A stretch of DNA of 64,000 nucleotides from Hymenobacter volaticus (GTDB taxonomy: Bacteria > Bacteroidota > Bacteroidia > Cytophagales > Hymenobacteraceae), in assembly GCF_022921055.1 (NCBI RefSeq), contig NZ_CP095061.1:2395501-2459500 (forward strand), read 5' to 3'. Positions 8,568 through 19,568 of the stretch are shown here, in pieces. The notes beneath the pieces were generated by a model, which saw only the letters and a list, made by a program, of their open reading frames with translations, searched no databases and had not been told where the DNA came from. Both the position numbers and the translations under genes were made by a program. Each line of letters starts with the position of its first letter. Position 1 is the stretch's first letter.

Positions 8568-9543
8568 GTGAAACTCCTGTTCAAAATTCTGCTTGCGGTG
8601 CTGGTCGTGCTGGTGGTAAGTGCTATTGGCGGCTACTTTTATGCTCGCAAGCAGTTTCAGCCCCCGTTAATCAGCTCACCGTTACCAAGCTGCCGGCCAC
8701 AAGTGCTTTCGTTTGGGATGCTGATACCACGGCTCATCGGGCCATGCCGCACGCCGCATTGCTTGTGCCCGTAACGCTGCCTGGCTGTCCCCGTACTTGC
8801 TACATGCAGTTCGATACTGGCGCTCCTTACTCGATACTCTACGACAATCCGTTGGCAGCGCTCCGGGCCCAGTATCCGACTATCAGCAGCATGCTCCTTC
8901 CCAGGATGATGCGGTACGAAACTTTCATTTTGCCATTGGCCAAGGGGAATTGCAGGCCCGCACCATCAGGGTGATGCACCGTGGCGACACCGAGCTGCCT
9001 GCTGACAGCACCGCTCCTTTCGTGATTGGTACACTTGGGTCCGATGTGCTGGCTAATCAGGTATTGGTTCTCGACTACGCTCGTCGGCATTTCAACTTGT
9101 ATGCTTCCGTGCCTGATAGTCTCGCGCGCCAAGCCACTTACGTGCCCATGAGTTTCGACAGCCGCCGTGTGATGGTGGATATGAGCCTGCAAGGCGAACC
9201 CAAGCAGTTGCTTTTCGACTCGGGCAGCAGCGCCTTCGCGTTGCTTACCAGTGAAAGCACTTGGCACAACCTAGCCCAGCCAGCCGCCCCAACTCATACG
9301 GCCGCCGTCAACTCCTGGGGCAAAACCCTTACCTCGTACACGGTAGCTACTGCCGCGGCCTTGCAGGTAGGAGCCTTGACAATGCCGTTGCGCACCGTCA
9401 CTTATATCAAGGGCATGAATTGGTGGCAAACGTTGCTGATGGCTTCATCGGGGATGGGCGGCATGCTCGGCAACGAGCCTTTCGTTGATCATACGGTCAT
9501 TTTGGATGTACCGGGCGGACGTTTTGGGGTGGTGCAGAGGTAA
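8568..9543 (+). CDS. Membrane-anchored bilobed aspartic protease (two frame breaks)
   Basis: The gene begins at GTG 8568 with a signal/anchor (LLFKILLAVLVVLVVSAIGG), then continues in two other frames. The first break is at the C5 run 8661-8665 and the second at GGGCCC 8865-8870; adding one base at each gives a single product of about 325 residues. The repaired protein has two Asp motifs, QFDTGAPYSILY and LLFDSGSSAFAL, as in retropepsin/pepsin-like proteases with two lobes, plus IGTLGSDVL between them. Both catalytic Asp are kept. The bacterial role of such periplasmic proteases is poorly known. The family call is fair; the substrate is unknown. Confidence 0.7.
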
Positions 9544-9580
9544 GCGGGCGGCGCGGACGTAGTGTTTGTCGTGCGGGTTC

Positions 9581-9588
9581 TACCTTTG
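9581..9588 (+). promoter_or_regulatory. Possible -7 box for the HMG-CoA lyase gene
   Basis: TACCTTTG matches TAnnTTTG 30 bases before the ATG at 9618. The nearest TTTG (9565-9568) is too close for a standard -33 box. Confidence 0.4.
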
Positions 9589-9617
9589 CTGTTCTACGCT
9601 GCTTTCCCCGCCCCACC

Positions 9618-10469
9618 ATGAAACTTATCGACTGCCCCCGCGACGCCATGCAGGGCTGGCCCACCTTCATTCCGACTGCCCAAAAAATCAATTACCTGAA
9701 CACGCTCTTGCGCGTAGGGTTCGATACGCTCGACTTCGGCAGTTTCGTCTCGCCTAAGGCCATTCCCCAGCTCGCCGACACGGCGGAGGTGCTCGACGGG
9801 CTGGAGTTAAGCAGCACTACCACCAAGCTACTGGCCATTGTGGCTAATTTGCGGGGCGCTGAAACGGCCGCTCAGTACCCGCAGATCCGATACATTGGGT
9901 TTCCACTATCGGTGTCGGAAACTTTCCAGCAGCGCAACACCAACAAGAGCATCGCCCAGGCGCTCGATGAGGTAGCTCGTACGCAGGAACTCTGTGCCCG
10001 CACCGGGCAGGAGCAGGTGGTGTACTTGAGCATGGGGTTCGGCAACCTGTATGGCGACCCCTGGAGCCCGGAAGTACTAGGCGAGTTCACCCAGAAGCTC
10101 GATATACTTGGCGTTCGCATCGTTGCCTTATCGGATACCATTGGGGCGTCGGTGCCAGAAACTATTGCGCCGCCATTTCGGGAATTGACGGCGGCTTTCC
10201 CACACATCGAATTTGGGGCGCATCTGCATACTACCCCAAGTAGCTGGCACGAGAAAGTGCAAGCGGCCTACGGAGCCGGCTGCCGCCGGTTCGATGGCGC
10301 TCTTGGAGGCTACGGTGGCTGCCCCATGGCCTCCGACAAACTCACCGGTAACATGCCCACCGAGCAACTCATTGATTTCAGTGTGGAAGTAGGAGCGAAA
10401 TTGCCGCTAAACGAATTGGCGTTAGATGAGGCGAAAAAGTTAAATCAAGCAATATTTGCAGCTCATTAG
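9618..10469 (+). CDS. mvaB: Hydroxymethylglutaryl-CoA lyase
   Basis: 283 residues, the usual length. It cleaves HMG-CoA to acetoacetate and acetyl-CoA in leucine degradation. Seen motifs: catalytic Arg in CPRDAMQGW near the N-terminus, metal-binding GAHLHTTP, and the signature GGYGGCPMA carrying the active-site Cys. The frame is intact. The LutA-like gene follows by about 70 bases on the same strand. IcmF at 59197 would serve related branched-chain acyl-CoA metabolism but is far away. Confidence 0.93.
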   Translation: MKLIDCPRDAMQGWPTFIPTAQKINYLNTLLRVGFDTLDFGSFVSPKAIPQLADTAEVLDGLELSSTTTKLLAIVANLRGAETAAQYPQIRYIGFPLSVSETFQQRNTNKSIAQALDEVARTQELCARTGQEQVVYLSMGFGNLYGDPWSPEVLGEFTQKLDILGVRIVALSDTIGASVPETIAPPFRELTAAFPHIEFGAHLHTTPSSWHEKVQAAYGAGCRRFDGALGGYGGCPMASDKLTGNMPTEQLIDFSVEVGAKLPLNELALDEAKKLNQAIFAAH

Positions 10470-10539
10470 TATTACTGCTAGTTTCTTCTCTTTTTCAAAG
10501 CTTATACAAGGCAAGCGCCTTTCTTCAAGACACATTACC

Positions 10540-11273
10540 ATGCCTACTGCGGTCGATATATTTATTCCTTGTTTCGTAGATCAGCTTTTTCCGGAAACTG
10601 CCATGAACATGGTGAAAGTGCTGGAATCGGTGGGCTGCGAAGTGCACTACAATAGCAACCAAACCTGCTGCGGACAGCCGGCTTACAATGCTGGCTACAA
10701 AAAAGAGAGCCGCGAAGTAGCCTGCAAGTTTCTCGATGACTTCCCTAACGAGCCCGACCGGTACATCGTCAGCCCATCGGCTTCGTGCGTGGGTATGGTG
10801 CGCAATTCCTACGCCGAACTCTTCGATGGTAGCCCGAACAAGGCCGCTATCATGCCACTCAGCGCCGCATTTTCGAGCTAACCGAGTTTTTGGTCGATGT
10901 GCTGGGCGTGACGGCCATCCCGCAGGCCCGCCTCCAAGGCCGCTACACCTACCACGATTCCTGCTCGGCCTTGCGCGAGTGCGGCATCAAAATAGCCCCT
11001 CGGCAGTTGCTCGATGCTATTCCTGGCCTCGAACGCCTAGAAATGGCTGAAAACGAAACCTGCTGCGGTTTCGGGGGTACCTTCGCTGTGAAGTTTGAAG
11101 CTATTTCTGTGGCCATGGCCGAGCAGAAAGTAGAACATGCCTTGGCTACTGGCGCCGAATACATAATCAGCACCGATACCAGCTGCCTCATGCACCTCGA
11201 CGCTTACATCCGCCGCGAGAAAAAGCCAATCAGAACGCTGCACGTAGCCGATGTACTAGCCAGTGGCTGGTAA
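10540..11273 (+). CDS. lutA: LutA/GlpC-type (Fe-S)-binding subunit, CCG domains (frameshifted)
   Basis: Two CCG domains carry the cysteine-rich motifs NQTCCGQPAYNAGY and NETCCGFGGTFAVKF, as in LutA of the lactate-utilisation complex. The frame breaks near 10844-10845; adding one C to GGCC restores NKARYHATQRRIFELTEFL and a protein of about 244 residues. The start is the ATG at 10540 (MPTAVDIFIPC). LutB and LutC are not in the window, so the lactate role is inferred from the family. It is in the same direction as the HMG-CoA lyase gene. Confidence 0.85.
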
Positions 11274-11498
11274 CGGATGGCAACGAGCTTGGTTGAATTC
11301 AAAAGTTTTGGTTTTTGGTGCGACGACAGTCTGTCGGAAATCTGGTTTGCCTATTGCCTTGAAGTGCTTGACAAGTAAGTGAATGTAGAAGGCTAGTTGC
11401 AGCAGGTTCAGGCTGATTGGCGGGTAAACTACGAACCACATCAAGTAGCCCTCTAGACTACTGAGACTCTACTACTTGGCGCGAACTTCTGCTATAAA

Positions 11499-11539
11499 AT
11501 AACAAGGACCTGTCTTTTTAGAAGGCAGGTCCTTGTTAT
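11499..11539. terminator. Bidirectional terminator
   Basis: Stem ATAACAAGGACCTG / CAGGTCCTTGTTAT around a T-rich loop, between the convergent lutA-like gene and dapA. The preceding bases 11274-11498 hold no gene that can be supported. Confidence 0.85.
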
Positions 11540-11561
11540 GTAGTGTAAGAGCAGCAACAGG

Positions 11562-12427
11562 CTACAGCAGTTGCCTTACTCGTTCTTGTAAGCTCTCTGA
11601 AGCTGCTAACAGTGGCAGGCGCACAGACCCTGAGCAGACGCCCAGGGCTTCTAGAGCGGCTTTTACGCCTACCGGGTTGCTTTCCTCATACATCAGTGGG
11701 TTTAAGTCGACGAACTTGAAGAGGAGTTGGCTTGCCTGCCCAAATTCACCGGCCAGTGCATAGCGCACCATATCGGTAAAGGGACGAGGAAAGGCGTTGG
11801 CCAATACGGATATAACCCCAACAGCCCGAAGCTTACAAGCGAAGTGGTCATCATGTCGTCGCCGGAGATGAGCAGGAAGTCTTCTGGTTTATGGGCGGCA
11901 ATTTGCTGGCACTGTTCTAAGTTGCCGCTAGCTTCTTTGATGCCGATGATGTTGGGGTGCTGTGCCAAGCGGAGCGTGGTAGCAGCCGTAAGGTTGGACG
12001 CGGTGCGACCCGGTACGTTATACAGGATGACCGGTACCGGCGAAGCATCCGCCAGGCGCTCGTAGTGCGCAATGATGCCTGCTTGAGAAGGTTTATTATA
12101 ATAAGGGCTAGCCGAAAGCAAGGCCTCAATTCCCGATAGGTCGGTGTTGCGGATGGTAGCTTCAGTGCCCGCCGTGTCGTTGCCCCCGATGCCATACACT
12201 AGCGGCACGCGGCCGGCCACGTGCTCTTTTACAACGCGCAGGATCTCCGCTTTTTCTTCGTGCGTGACGGTTGGTGATTCGGCGGTAGTACCATTAACCA
12301 CTAAGTATTCAACTCCACCTTCAATGACGAAGTCGAGCAGGCGGCGCAGCGCTGCATAGTCGACGGAGTGGTCGGAAGGGGAGAAAGGAGTGACGAGGGC
12401 GACACCCGTGCCTCGGAATTTGTCCAT
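11562..12427 (-). CDS. dapA: 4-hydroxy-tetrahydrodipicolinate synthase (frameshifted)
   Basis: It condenses pyruvate with aspartate semialdehyde in lysine and diaminopimelate synthesis. The start is the ATG at 12427 (MDKFRGTGVALVTPF). Seen: NGTTAESPT, Tyr136 in ILYNVPGRT and the Schiff-base Lys164 in IGIKEASGN. After SFGLLG the frame breaks at the C4 run 11816-11819; one extra base restores GLLGVISVLANAFPRPF and a normal length near 288 residues. An essential gene broken only at a homopolymer points to sequence error. It is divergent from the deacetylase gene at 12548. Confidence 0.92.
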
Positions 12428-12547
12428 GCGGGGAATAAACTGTTGCTTTGTATGATGCAAGAAGCCTAAAATCAGTCAAAAGACTTCTTCTAACTTCGTT
12501 GCGCGAAAATAAGGCATTTGCCTGCGGTCTGGTCACTTTTATCTTTC

Positions 12548-13468
12548 ATGAAGCTTACTTACTCTCCTTTAACTACTGCTGCTGTTATAGCCGCAGCTTT
12601 TACCTTTTCTTCCTGCAACGATTCCAAGTCAGCCCTGACGACCGAAGCTAGTACCGCCACCGAGGCGGCGGCTAGCGCTGCTAACGCGGTTGCTACAACT
12701 GAAACAGCCTCCGCGTCCGCGGGACCGTCGGCACCCGATCCGGCTAGCATTCCGGCCAACCGCATTGCCGATGCGGCTACTATTACGGCCCGGCCGCAGG
12801 TGCCTATTCTGTGCTACCACCAAATCCGCGACTGGCGGCCGCGCGACTCGAAAGGGGCTAAAGATTATATCGTGCCTGTAGAGCAGTTCAAAAAGCAGAT
12901 TCAAATGCTAGCCGATAGCGGCTACCATACCATCCTGCCCGACCAACTCTACGCCTACCTGGCTACTGGGGCTCCGTTGCCTCCCAAGCCCATCATGCTC
13001 ACCTTCGACGACACCGACCTCGACCAGTTTACGGTGGCCCGGCCGGAGTTGGAAAAGCACGGTTTTAAGGCAGTATACTTTGTGATGACCGTGAGCCTAG
13101 GCCGGCCGCGCTACATGAGCAAAGCTCAGGTAAAGCAGCTTTCCGATGAGGGCAACGTTATCGGTTCGCACACTTGGGACCACCACAACGTGAAAAAATA
13201 TCAGGGCGAAGATTGGGTAACGCAGATAGAAAAACCCACCAAAACCCTTGAGGAAATCACCGGCAAGGACATCAAGTACTTTGCTTACCCCTTCGGCCTG
13301 TGGAACCCAGAGGCTATTCCGCAACTCAAGCAACGCGGTATGGTAGCTGCCTTTGTACTAGCAGAGAAGCGCGACCCACAAGACCCACTCTACACGATTC
13401 GGCGCATCATTGCCAGTGGCTACTGGAGCCCTCGTACCCTGCACAATAGCTTAGTGAACAGCTTCTAA
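12548..13468 (+). CDS. Polysaccharide deacetylase lipoprotein (NodB fold)
   Basis: 306 residues from the ATG at 12548. The signal peptide ends in lipobox FSSC; an Ala/Thr-rich linker of about 70 residues follows. The NodB domain shows LCYHQI, the catalytic TFDDTD motif, the zinc-type SHTWDHHN motif and FAYPFG. Members remove N- or O-acetyl groups from polysaccharides. It is convergent with the GT2 synthase gene, and its position next to a polysaccharide locus suggests it modifies an exported glycan, though a peptidoglycan substrate is equally possible. Confidence 0.88.
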   Translation: MKLTYSPLTTAAVIAAAFTFSSCNDSKSALTTEASTATEAAASAANAVATTETASASAGPSAPDPASIPANRIADAATITARPQVPILCYHQIRDWRPRDSKGAKDYIVPVEQFKKQIQMLADSGYHTILPDQLYAYLATGAPLPPKPIMLTFDDTDLDQFTVARPELEKHGFKAVYFVMTVSLGRPRYMSKAQVKQLSDEGNVIGSHTWDHHNVKKYQGEDWVTQIEKPTKTLEEITGKDIKYFAYPFGLWNPEAIPQLKQRGMVAAFVLAEKRDPQDPLYTIRRIIASGYWSPRTLHNSLVNSF

Positions 13469-13475
13469 GGTTCCC

Positions 13476-13525
13476 TACCAACAGAAAGGGCCCCGACTTG
13501 ATAGTCGGGGCCCTTTCTGTTGGTA
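13476..13525. terminator. Strong bidirectional terminator
   Basis: 23-bp perfect arms (TACCAACAGAAAGGG..CCCGACT and complement) with loop TGAT between the convergent genes ending at 13468 and 13533. Confidence 0.92.
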
Positions 13526-13532
13526 AATCAGG

Positions 13533-15967
13533 CTAGTGTTCTAGGAAACTAACTTGTTTGGTTTGGGATACGCTGGTTTGCACTTGGTCGAAAATCACAG
13601 CTTTCACTTCGGGAAAACTTTCGCTCAGCTGCTTCGGAACCACCTTTGCTTTTTCGGCAGAAGCCATTAGCAACAATACGGGCTTGGAGTGCATCTCAAT
13701 AGAAGGGGCTAGCTGAGCTCGAACCGGGTTGTACCACTCGGCAGGGGTGGCTGGCGTATTGCGGCCATCTACAGCTATCCAATCCACATAATTAATGCCT
13801 GGGAAATAGGCCTTCAGTGACTCATCCTGGGGCGGGGTCCAAACCCATATGAGCCGCGGTCCGCCTAAATTGCGCACTTGCTGCACGAGTTGTTGCCAGT
13901 CGTGAACGAACTCAGAGGCCGATGAGGTGTAGAGTACCGGCCGTAAAAGTACAGGAAACTTGAGCTTATCAAGTTCTAGCTGCTTTATCTGCTGTAGGTT
14001 AACTCGATTGCCAGGCTTTAATTCCCAGTTTAGTAAAGTAGCTCCGCGCCGTGCCGCCAGTGTTTGCTTTAGCGCTTGCAGTTGCGCTGGGGTAACGGTA
14101 GCAGGCATGTCTAAGGCCACTAGAGCCGTAGAGTCGCTAGGGGGAGGGGTGCTAGCAGTAGGAAGTGCCACGAGTTGCCCTAGGTGCAGGGAAGCGTCTG
14201 GCTGCGTAGGCCACCACTGTCGCTCCAAAGCAATGTAGTGGTTTTGGTAGCTGTGGAGCCCAACCAACGCCACACAATAGAGGCTTACTAACCCAATTGC
14301 AAAACGACCAGCAGCAGGCCGCAATCCTTCTACTAATTGACGGCCAAGTTGACCACGCCACCGGTCAGCCAGTAGCAACAGCCGCCGTAGGGGCCGGGCG
14401 CCCGCCGCGGTGCGCAAAATTGATTCAAGAATTCCGTGCTGGGCCATGGCCACAGCCGCCAGCAGAATGGCCGCGTTGAAGAGCACGAGCACCGACATAA
14501 ACTGCGTGGCTGGTGTTAGGGAAAGTCCCCGCCCATACTTGGCGGCACCAATCAGCACTACAGCCGTCAGAATATTGGGCAGGCTGATCTTCCACTCTGT
14601 AGCCGGGCGCCCTTCCTTAGGAGTAGGGATATAGGGTACTTTGATGTTGATGAGGGCATAGAACCAGCCTAACGCATACACCCACCACGAGCCTACCCGC
14701 AATATGCCTCCCGCTAAGTGCAAGCCTGCTTCGTGAGGCTCGCGCAACCAGCGCTGCGCACATAGGCGGATAAGGAGGGTGAGGGCAGTGAAAGGGAGAA
14801 TGTGCAAGGTGAACTCGCCTAGCCCCACCCGCCAAGGAAAAGTAGTGGTAACCAACGCCAGGGTGGGTACGGCTATGTCGATAAGGGTGACAACTCCCGA
14901 CAAGAAGTATAAAGGCAACAGCAGGTAGTGCAGCCGCTGACGCCAGCTGAAGCGAGGAAACAAGCGTGGATATACCCGAATCAACAAATCGAAGGCGCCG
15001 CGCGACCATTTCAACTGCTGCGAGTAGAAGGCCCCAAGCGAAGCAGGCACTAACCCTCGACTCAGTACCTTAGGCAAATAGACCGAATTCCAACCTTGGG
15101 CGTGCAAGCGCATAGCAGTATGCATGTCCTCCGTCAAACCGGATGCGTGCCCCCAATCGAGTCGAGAGCGATACGACGGAAGGTACAGTTAGCGCCAATA
15201 GCTTGGCCGGTGTTGTAGGCGTTCATGCCCATGAGCAGCGGACCATAGAAATGGTAGGTCTGCTCGGCGGCACCCCGCGCTACTAAACTCTCGTGCTGAT
15301 TGCCATAAGCCTGCACCACTTGCACAAAACCTACTTTGGTATCTTGAAAGTAGGGCACCACCTGGTCGAGGAAGTCGGGGGTGGGCACGTGGTCGGGGTC
15401 GAGTACCACGCACAACTCACCAGTGGCTTGGCGCAGCGCGTTGTTGATGTTACCGGCTTTGGCGTGCACCTTGATCTTGCGCGTAACGTGCACCACACCG
15501 AGCTGCTCGCACACGCGGCGCAGGTAGGGGTCGTCGGCTTCGTCGCAGAGGTAGCTGGTATGCGGGTAGCGAATTGCCTGCATGGCCTGCAACGTGCGCA
15601 CGATCATATCGTAAGGTTCGCCGGCGCAGAAGGTGGTAAGCACATCCACGGTAGGCGCATAACCAGGTTGCCAAGTAGGGGCTATTGGCTCCCGCACGTT
15701 GACGTAGTGATACCACTCGTGCAGGGTGCGCAGAAATTTAAACCCAAGCGAACCTGTGAGCAACCAGAACAGCAACGGATTGCCAATGTGGTCGGGGTCA
15801 GCAAACCACCAAATGAATTGCAAGAGCATTAAGCAGCCTAAGGCTACTAATAGCCGCATTTGCTTTACACCAGGGGCTGCTTGAAATTTAACAGTCGGAG
15901 AAGAAGGAGCTGTTGTACTATTCCCTGTAGATGGTGTCCCACTTACTGGATTTGAGGCCTCATCCAT
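13533..15967 (-). CDS. GT2 polysaccharide synthase fused to a GH26-like domain (frameshifted)
   Basis: The start is the ATG at 15967; a TTG at 15991 overlaps the promoter box. Two N-terminal membrane segments precede a processive GT2 domain with LCDEADD, VVLDPDHVP, TEDMHT and QQLKWSRG (Lys where QxxRW has Arg). About six further membrane segments follow. The last 200 residues look like an extracytoplasmic TIM-barrel glycosidase of GH26 type (LIWVWTPP, YVDWIAVDGRN). The frame breaks at the C5 run 15150-15154; one extra base restores SIGGHASGLTEDMHT. Likely role: synthesis and export of a beta-linked exopolysaccharide. The polymer is unknown. Confidence 0.82.
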
Positions 15968-15988
15968 ATGAGTACTGTTAGCGAATCT

Positions 15989-15996
15989 CAAATGTA
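15989..15996 (-). promoter_or_regulatory. -7 box for the GT2 gene
   Basis: Read on the minus strand it is TACATTTG, matching TAnnTTTG, 22 bases before the ATG at 15967. It supports that start over the upstream TTG. No clear -33 box was seen. Confidence 0.45.
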
Positions 15997-16146
15997 CTAT
16001 GCTTTACCGGTTCGTGTTGGTACATAGTTACATTTAACTGTAAAATAAATAGAAATTCTATGGAAAAATCCCGACAGCTTACCTTAGGCAAACTTGGTAT
16101 TTTTATAATTATATAAATATTATAGTATTATTTATGAAATAATTTA

Positions 16147-16154
16147 TACCTTTG
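16147..16154 (+). promoter_or_regulatory. -7 box for the GH2-like gene
   Basis: TACCTTTG matches TAnnTTTG about 70 bases before the start at 16223, within a very AT-rich stretch (16020-16150) between divergent genes. Confidence 0.45.
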
Positions 16155-16222
16155 GGCACAAGTCCAGATACGAGCTTGGCTCGTATGTCAGAACAATACT
16201 TTGAGAGTTTCAACAAGGATTC

Positions 16223-17673
16223 ATGCTGCGAATAGGTAAAAAATACAAGCAAGTGAAGAGAACGAGCCTGTTGGTGCTTGAGCTTTTCCTTGTTAGCGTG
16301 GCTGTTGCCTGTACCGAACAGACGGGGAAAAGTCATGCAGTTGAGCAGCAAAACCAGGCTCCTAACGATACATCTGCCAATAAGGTTGTGCCAGTACGGG
16401 TGGTTCGCAAAGGAACCGGTTATGAATTGCAGCGTGGTGGAAAGCCTTACTTCGTAAAAGGAGCTGGCGGACTTGAAAATTTGGGTATGCTGAAAGCAGC
16501 GGGTGGCAATTCCATTCGGCTCTGGACCACCGATTACGCGCAACCTCTGCTCGACTCAGCGCAGGCACACGGCCTGACGGTTCTGCTTGGCTTATGGCTA
16601 ATACCCGAGCGCGATGGATTTGATTATTATGACAAAAAAGCCGTAAAAAAACAGGTAGAAAATCTGCGCAAGGAGGTAATACGCTACCGCAATCATCCTG
16701 CTTTGCTTGCCTGGGATGTAGGCAATGAGGTAGAACAGGGGTCCGGTAATCCAGATGTGTTTGATGCCATTGATGACGTGGCAAGAATGATTCATGAGGT
16801 AGACCCGAATCATCCGGTAATATCCACGTTCATTGACCCAACGGTGCTCAAGTGGATGGGAAACCGCGGCCATGAACTCGACTTCATTGCTTTTAATAGT
16901 TACGGTAACCTAAGAGAGCTTCGCAATTACCTGGAAAAGGTTAACTGGCAACATCCTTACTTTATCACGGAATTTGGACCTCAAGGGTATTGGGAGACTG
17001 TACAAACCAGCTGGGGGGCAGCGCTAGAACCACGGAGCGCACAGAAAGCCAGGGCAGTAGCCGACTTTTACCAAACCGGTATTCAACAACAAAGCAGCAA
17101 GTGCTTAGGCTCTTACGTCTTCTATTGGGGGAATCGGCAGGAAGCAACTCCCACGTGGTTTAGCATGTTTATGCCCACAGGGGAGCGAACTGAACTCGTC
17201 GATCAGATGCAGTATTTGTGGAGCGGCACTTGGCCTGCTAATCGGGCCCCCAAGTGAGTGACATCCAGTTTAATCAGCACTTCGACAATCAAAGCTTGCG
17301 TTTGCGCCCGGGCCAGACGTACCCGGCTTTCGTCACGGCCCAAGACCAGGAGCACGACAGTTTGCGCGTGGTATGGGAAGTACGACCCGAGTCACGTTGG
17401 CGTGAAGACCGCAAGACCCTGCAGATTCGTGATGAGCCGCTGCCGGGCGTAGTGCTAGCCCCCAACCAGTTCAAGACCTCCGTGCGTACTCCCACGAAGC
17501 CTGGAGCCTATCGGCTGTACGTTACGGTCACGGACGGACATGGCGGCGCTTCAACGGCTAACTTTCCTTTTTACGTGGAAGGACCAACACAAAAGGACAA
17601 AAGTCAAAGTTCAATAACTTCTAAATTGAAGTCTTCTCTTCAAGCAGTTACCTCTTCTATTAATACTAAATAA
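16223..17673 (+). CDS. GH2-like glycosidase lipoprotein with C-terminal beta-sandwich (frameshifted)
   Basis: Signal peptide with a possible lipobox AVAC, then a TIM-barrel domain resembling the catalytic part of GH2 enzymes. Motifs include FVKGAGG, GNSIRLWTTD, the acid/base-type WDVGNEVEQG and the nucleophile-type FITEFGPQG. The frame stops at 17257, but adding one C to the C5 run 17247-17251 joins NRAPQVSDIQFNQ to an Ig/cadherin-like module (DGHGGASTANFPFYVEG), giving about 483 residues. It is divergent from the GT2 synthase and probably trims or binds the same polymer. The GH family is tentative. Confidence 0.75.
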
Positions 17674-17833
17674 TAGGTTGAGATTTGCTCGGATAACTTG
17701 TTATAAATGAGTGTATAATAATTAGTAGGGAAAGCAAAATAGTTTTCAATTGATGATTATTGCAGAGTATTAGGGTGCTCGGAAGTTCCGTCTTTAAGCT
17801 CAGTACTAAGCAAGTTCATTACAGGAATGAGCT

Positions 17834-19485
17834 TCACTTTCTGGGAGTTTCACAAGCTCCAATAGTCCGCTTTTCTCCAACCGCAGGGGTGGGATTTTCG
17901 AAGAAATCGTGTGGTCCAGGGTCGCGGTTGAACTCCCGAAGCAGATCTAACCCGGCGCCTACCAGGCCCGAGTTAGGTTGCACCTGATAAGCAGTAAGTG
18001 AAGTTAATTGTCGCCCAGAACTTAGGGTTGCCAGTATACCACCGGTGCCTGGCTGTTGCAGTTGTGGATTTACTTCTACCCCAGTGGCACGCGCGTTGAG
18101 TTGCTCTTGGCCGCTTGCCGCCCGCCAGGCTACCAACGAGTTATGATTCTCGGCGCCCCAAACTATCTGTAGGGATTGCTCGCCGCTCCAATACGCATTC
18201 CCTTGCAAGAGTACTCCACGGGTTGCAAGACTTACTACCACTGGTAGTCCGCCCGTAGTTTGCAGCACATTGTTGTGCAAACCTACGTCGTTGAGACCTT
18301 CGCTGTTTATGTGCAGGGCTTTAGGTTGTGAGTTATCGGCTGGCGCACTCATATAGATAGTATTGTTGTGGATCAAGGCGCGTTGGATGCCCCCATTGGC
18401 CCCCGACGACCAGAGCGTGAGCGCGCCCTGCCCGTGCCGCCGCCCGTCGTTTTCACTGATGTTGTAGCGAACAGTCACGTCGTGGAGAGGGGGGCGCCTT
18501 CGTACTGCGCCACAAGGTAACCTGGGCCGTCGTTGTCGTGCGAGTAGTTGTATTGCAGCACCGAGTTGGTGCAGCCTCCGTCTAAGTCGAAGCCCCCACC
18601 GTCTTTAGTGGTGCCGGTCTGGTTGTGGTGCGACTCGCAGTATTGAATAACGAGGTTATTGCAGTTCCAGCCCCAGATACCCACCGGTCCACCGTTGGCG
18701 TTGGCATTAAGTGCGCCGTTGTGATGAGCTTCGCAACGTTCAATTAAAGCCCCATCGACACCCGATAGCACGATGCCGCTGCCGGTATGCGTAGTAGTTA
18801 TATCGGCGCGGCCGGTGTTGTCGAAGGCTTGGCAAGAGCCTATATACCAATCGTGGTGGGCAGCTAGAACTTGGGCGTAAGAGCCTAGGCCCGCCTCGCC
18901 GTTGGCCGACATAACGCAACGCGTAACCCTCACTTGGTCGTAGCCGCTGCTTCCGTTTGCACTACCAATGGAAATGCCTCGGTCGCGGTAGCCCTGCACG
19001 CTGAGGTTGTCGAGCACCACGTGTTGCAAATGAGTATTGGCGAGGTCGAGGTGAAAGACTACGCCGGAATTGGTGTTGGTGAGTTGCCCCGACCCAATGA
19101 ATTCCAGGTTGTGCAACTCAATACCGCCGGTGTTTTCGGCGTAGAAGCCATACGTGCTGCCGCTGATGATGCGGGCCCGACTTGCCCCGTACGAGCCAAA
19201 AATGAGCGGCTGAGCGGCTGACCCTTGGATAAAGCTGCGCACCCAAATAGCGCCTTCAAAACCACGGCCGCCCTCAAACAGAATCTGGTCACCGGCTTTA
19301 AACGATGCGTTGTTTACTTTTTCAATGGATTTCCACGCCTTCTTGATGGAAGTACCCGCATCGGAATCATTGCCGGTTGCACTGACATAGTAAGTTTTGG
19401 CTGATGCAGAGAAAGACAACAGAAGGAACAGGATTACGGATATAGTACGAATGGCCTTGAATACAAGCGGGTGAACACCAAGCAT
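17834..19485 (-). CDS. Exported right-handed parallel beta-helix protein (frameshifted)
   Basis: Signal peptide (TISVILFLLLSFSASA), then TYYVSATGNDSDAGTS, the usual opening of Bacteroidota parallel beta-helix proteins of pectate-lyase fold. Repeating rungs follow, rich in Asn, Gly and His (SGVVFHLDLANTHLQHVVLD, NNLVIQYCESHHN). The break falls in the G6 run 18489-18494; one extra base restores EGAPPLHDVTVRYNIS and about 550 residues. Such proteins cleave or epimerise acidic polysaccharides; no catalytic residues are certain here. The location beside the synthase and glycosidase fits a role on the same glycan. Confidence 0.8.
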
Positions 19486-19514
19486 ACGGAGTTAGGTACT
19501 CTGGAGTCGTAATG

Positions 19515-19560
19515 CTGTATAAGCGGCGAGTTGTGTTTTAGCAACTCGCCGCTTATACAG
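19515..19560. terminator. Intrinsic terminator
   Basis: 19-bp perfect arms (CTGTATAAGCGGCGAGTTG and complement) with an 8-base loop. It sits after the rhodanese gene and before the beta-helix gene, both on the minus strand. Confidence 0.85.
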
Positions 19561-19568
19561 CTTCGTTA

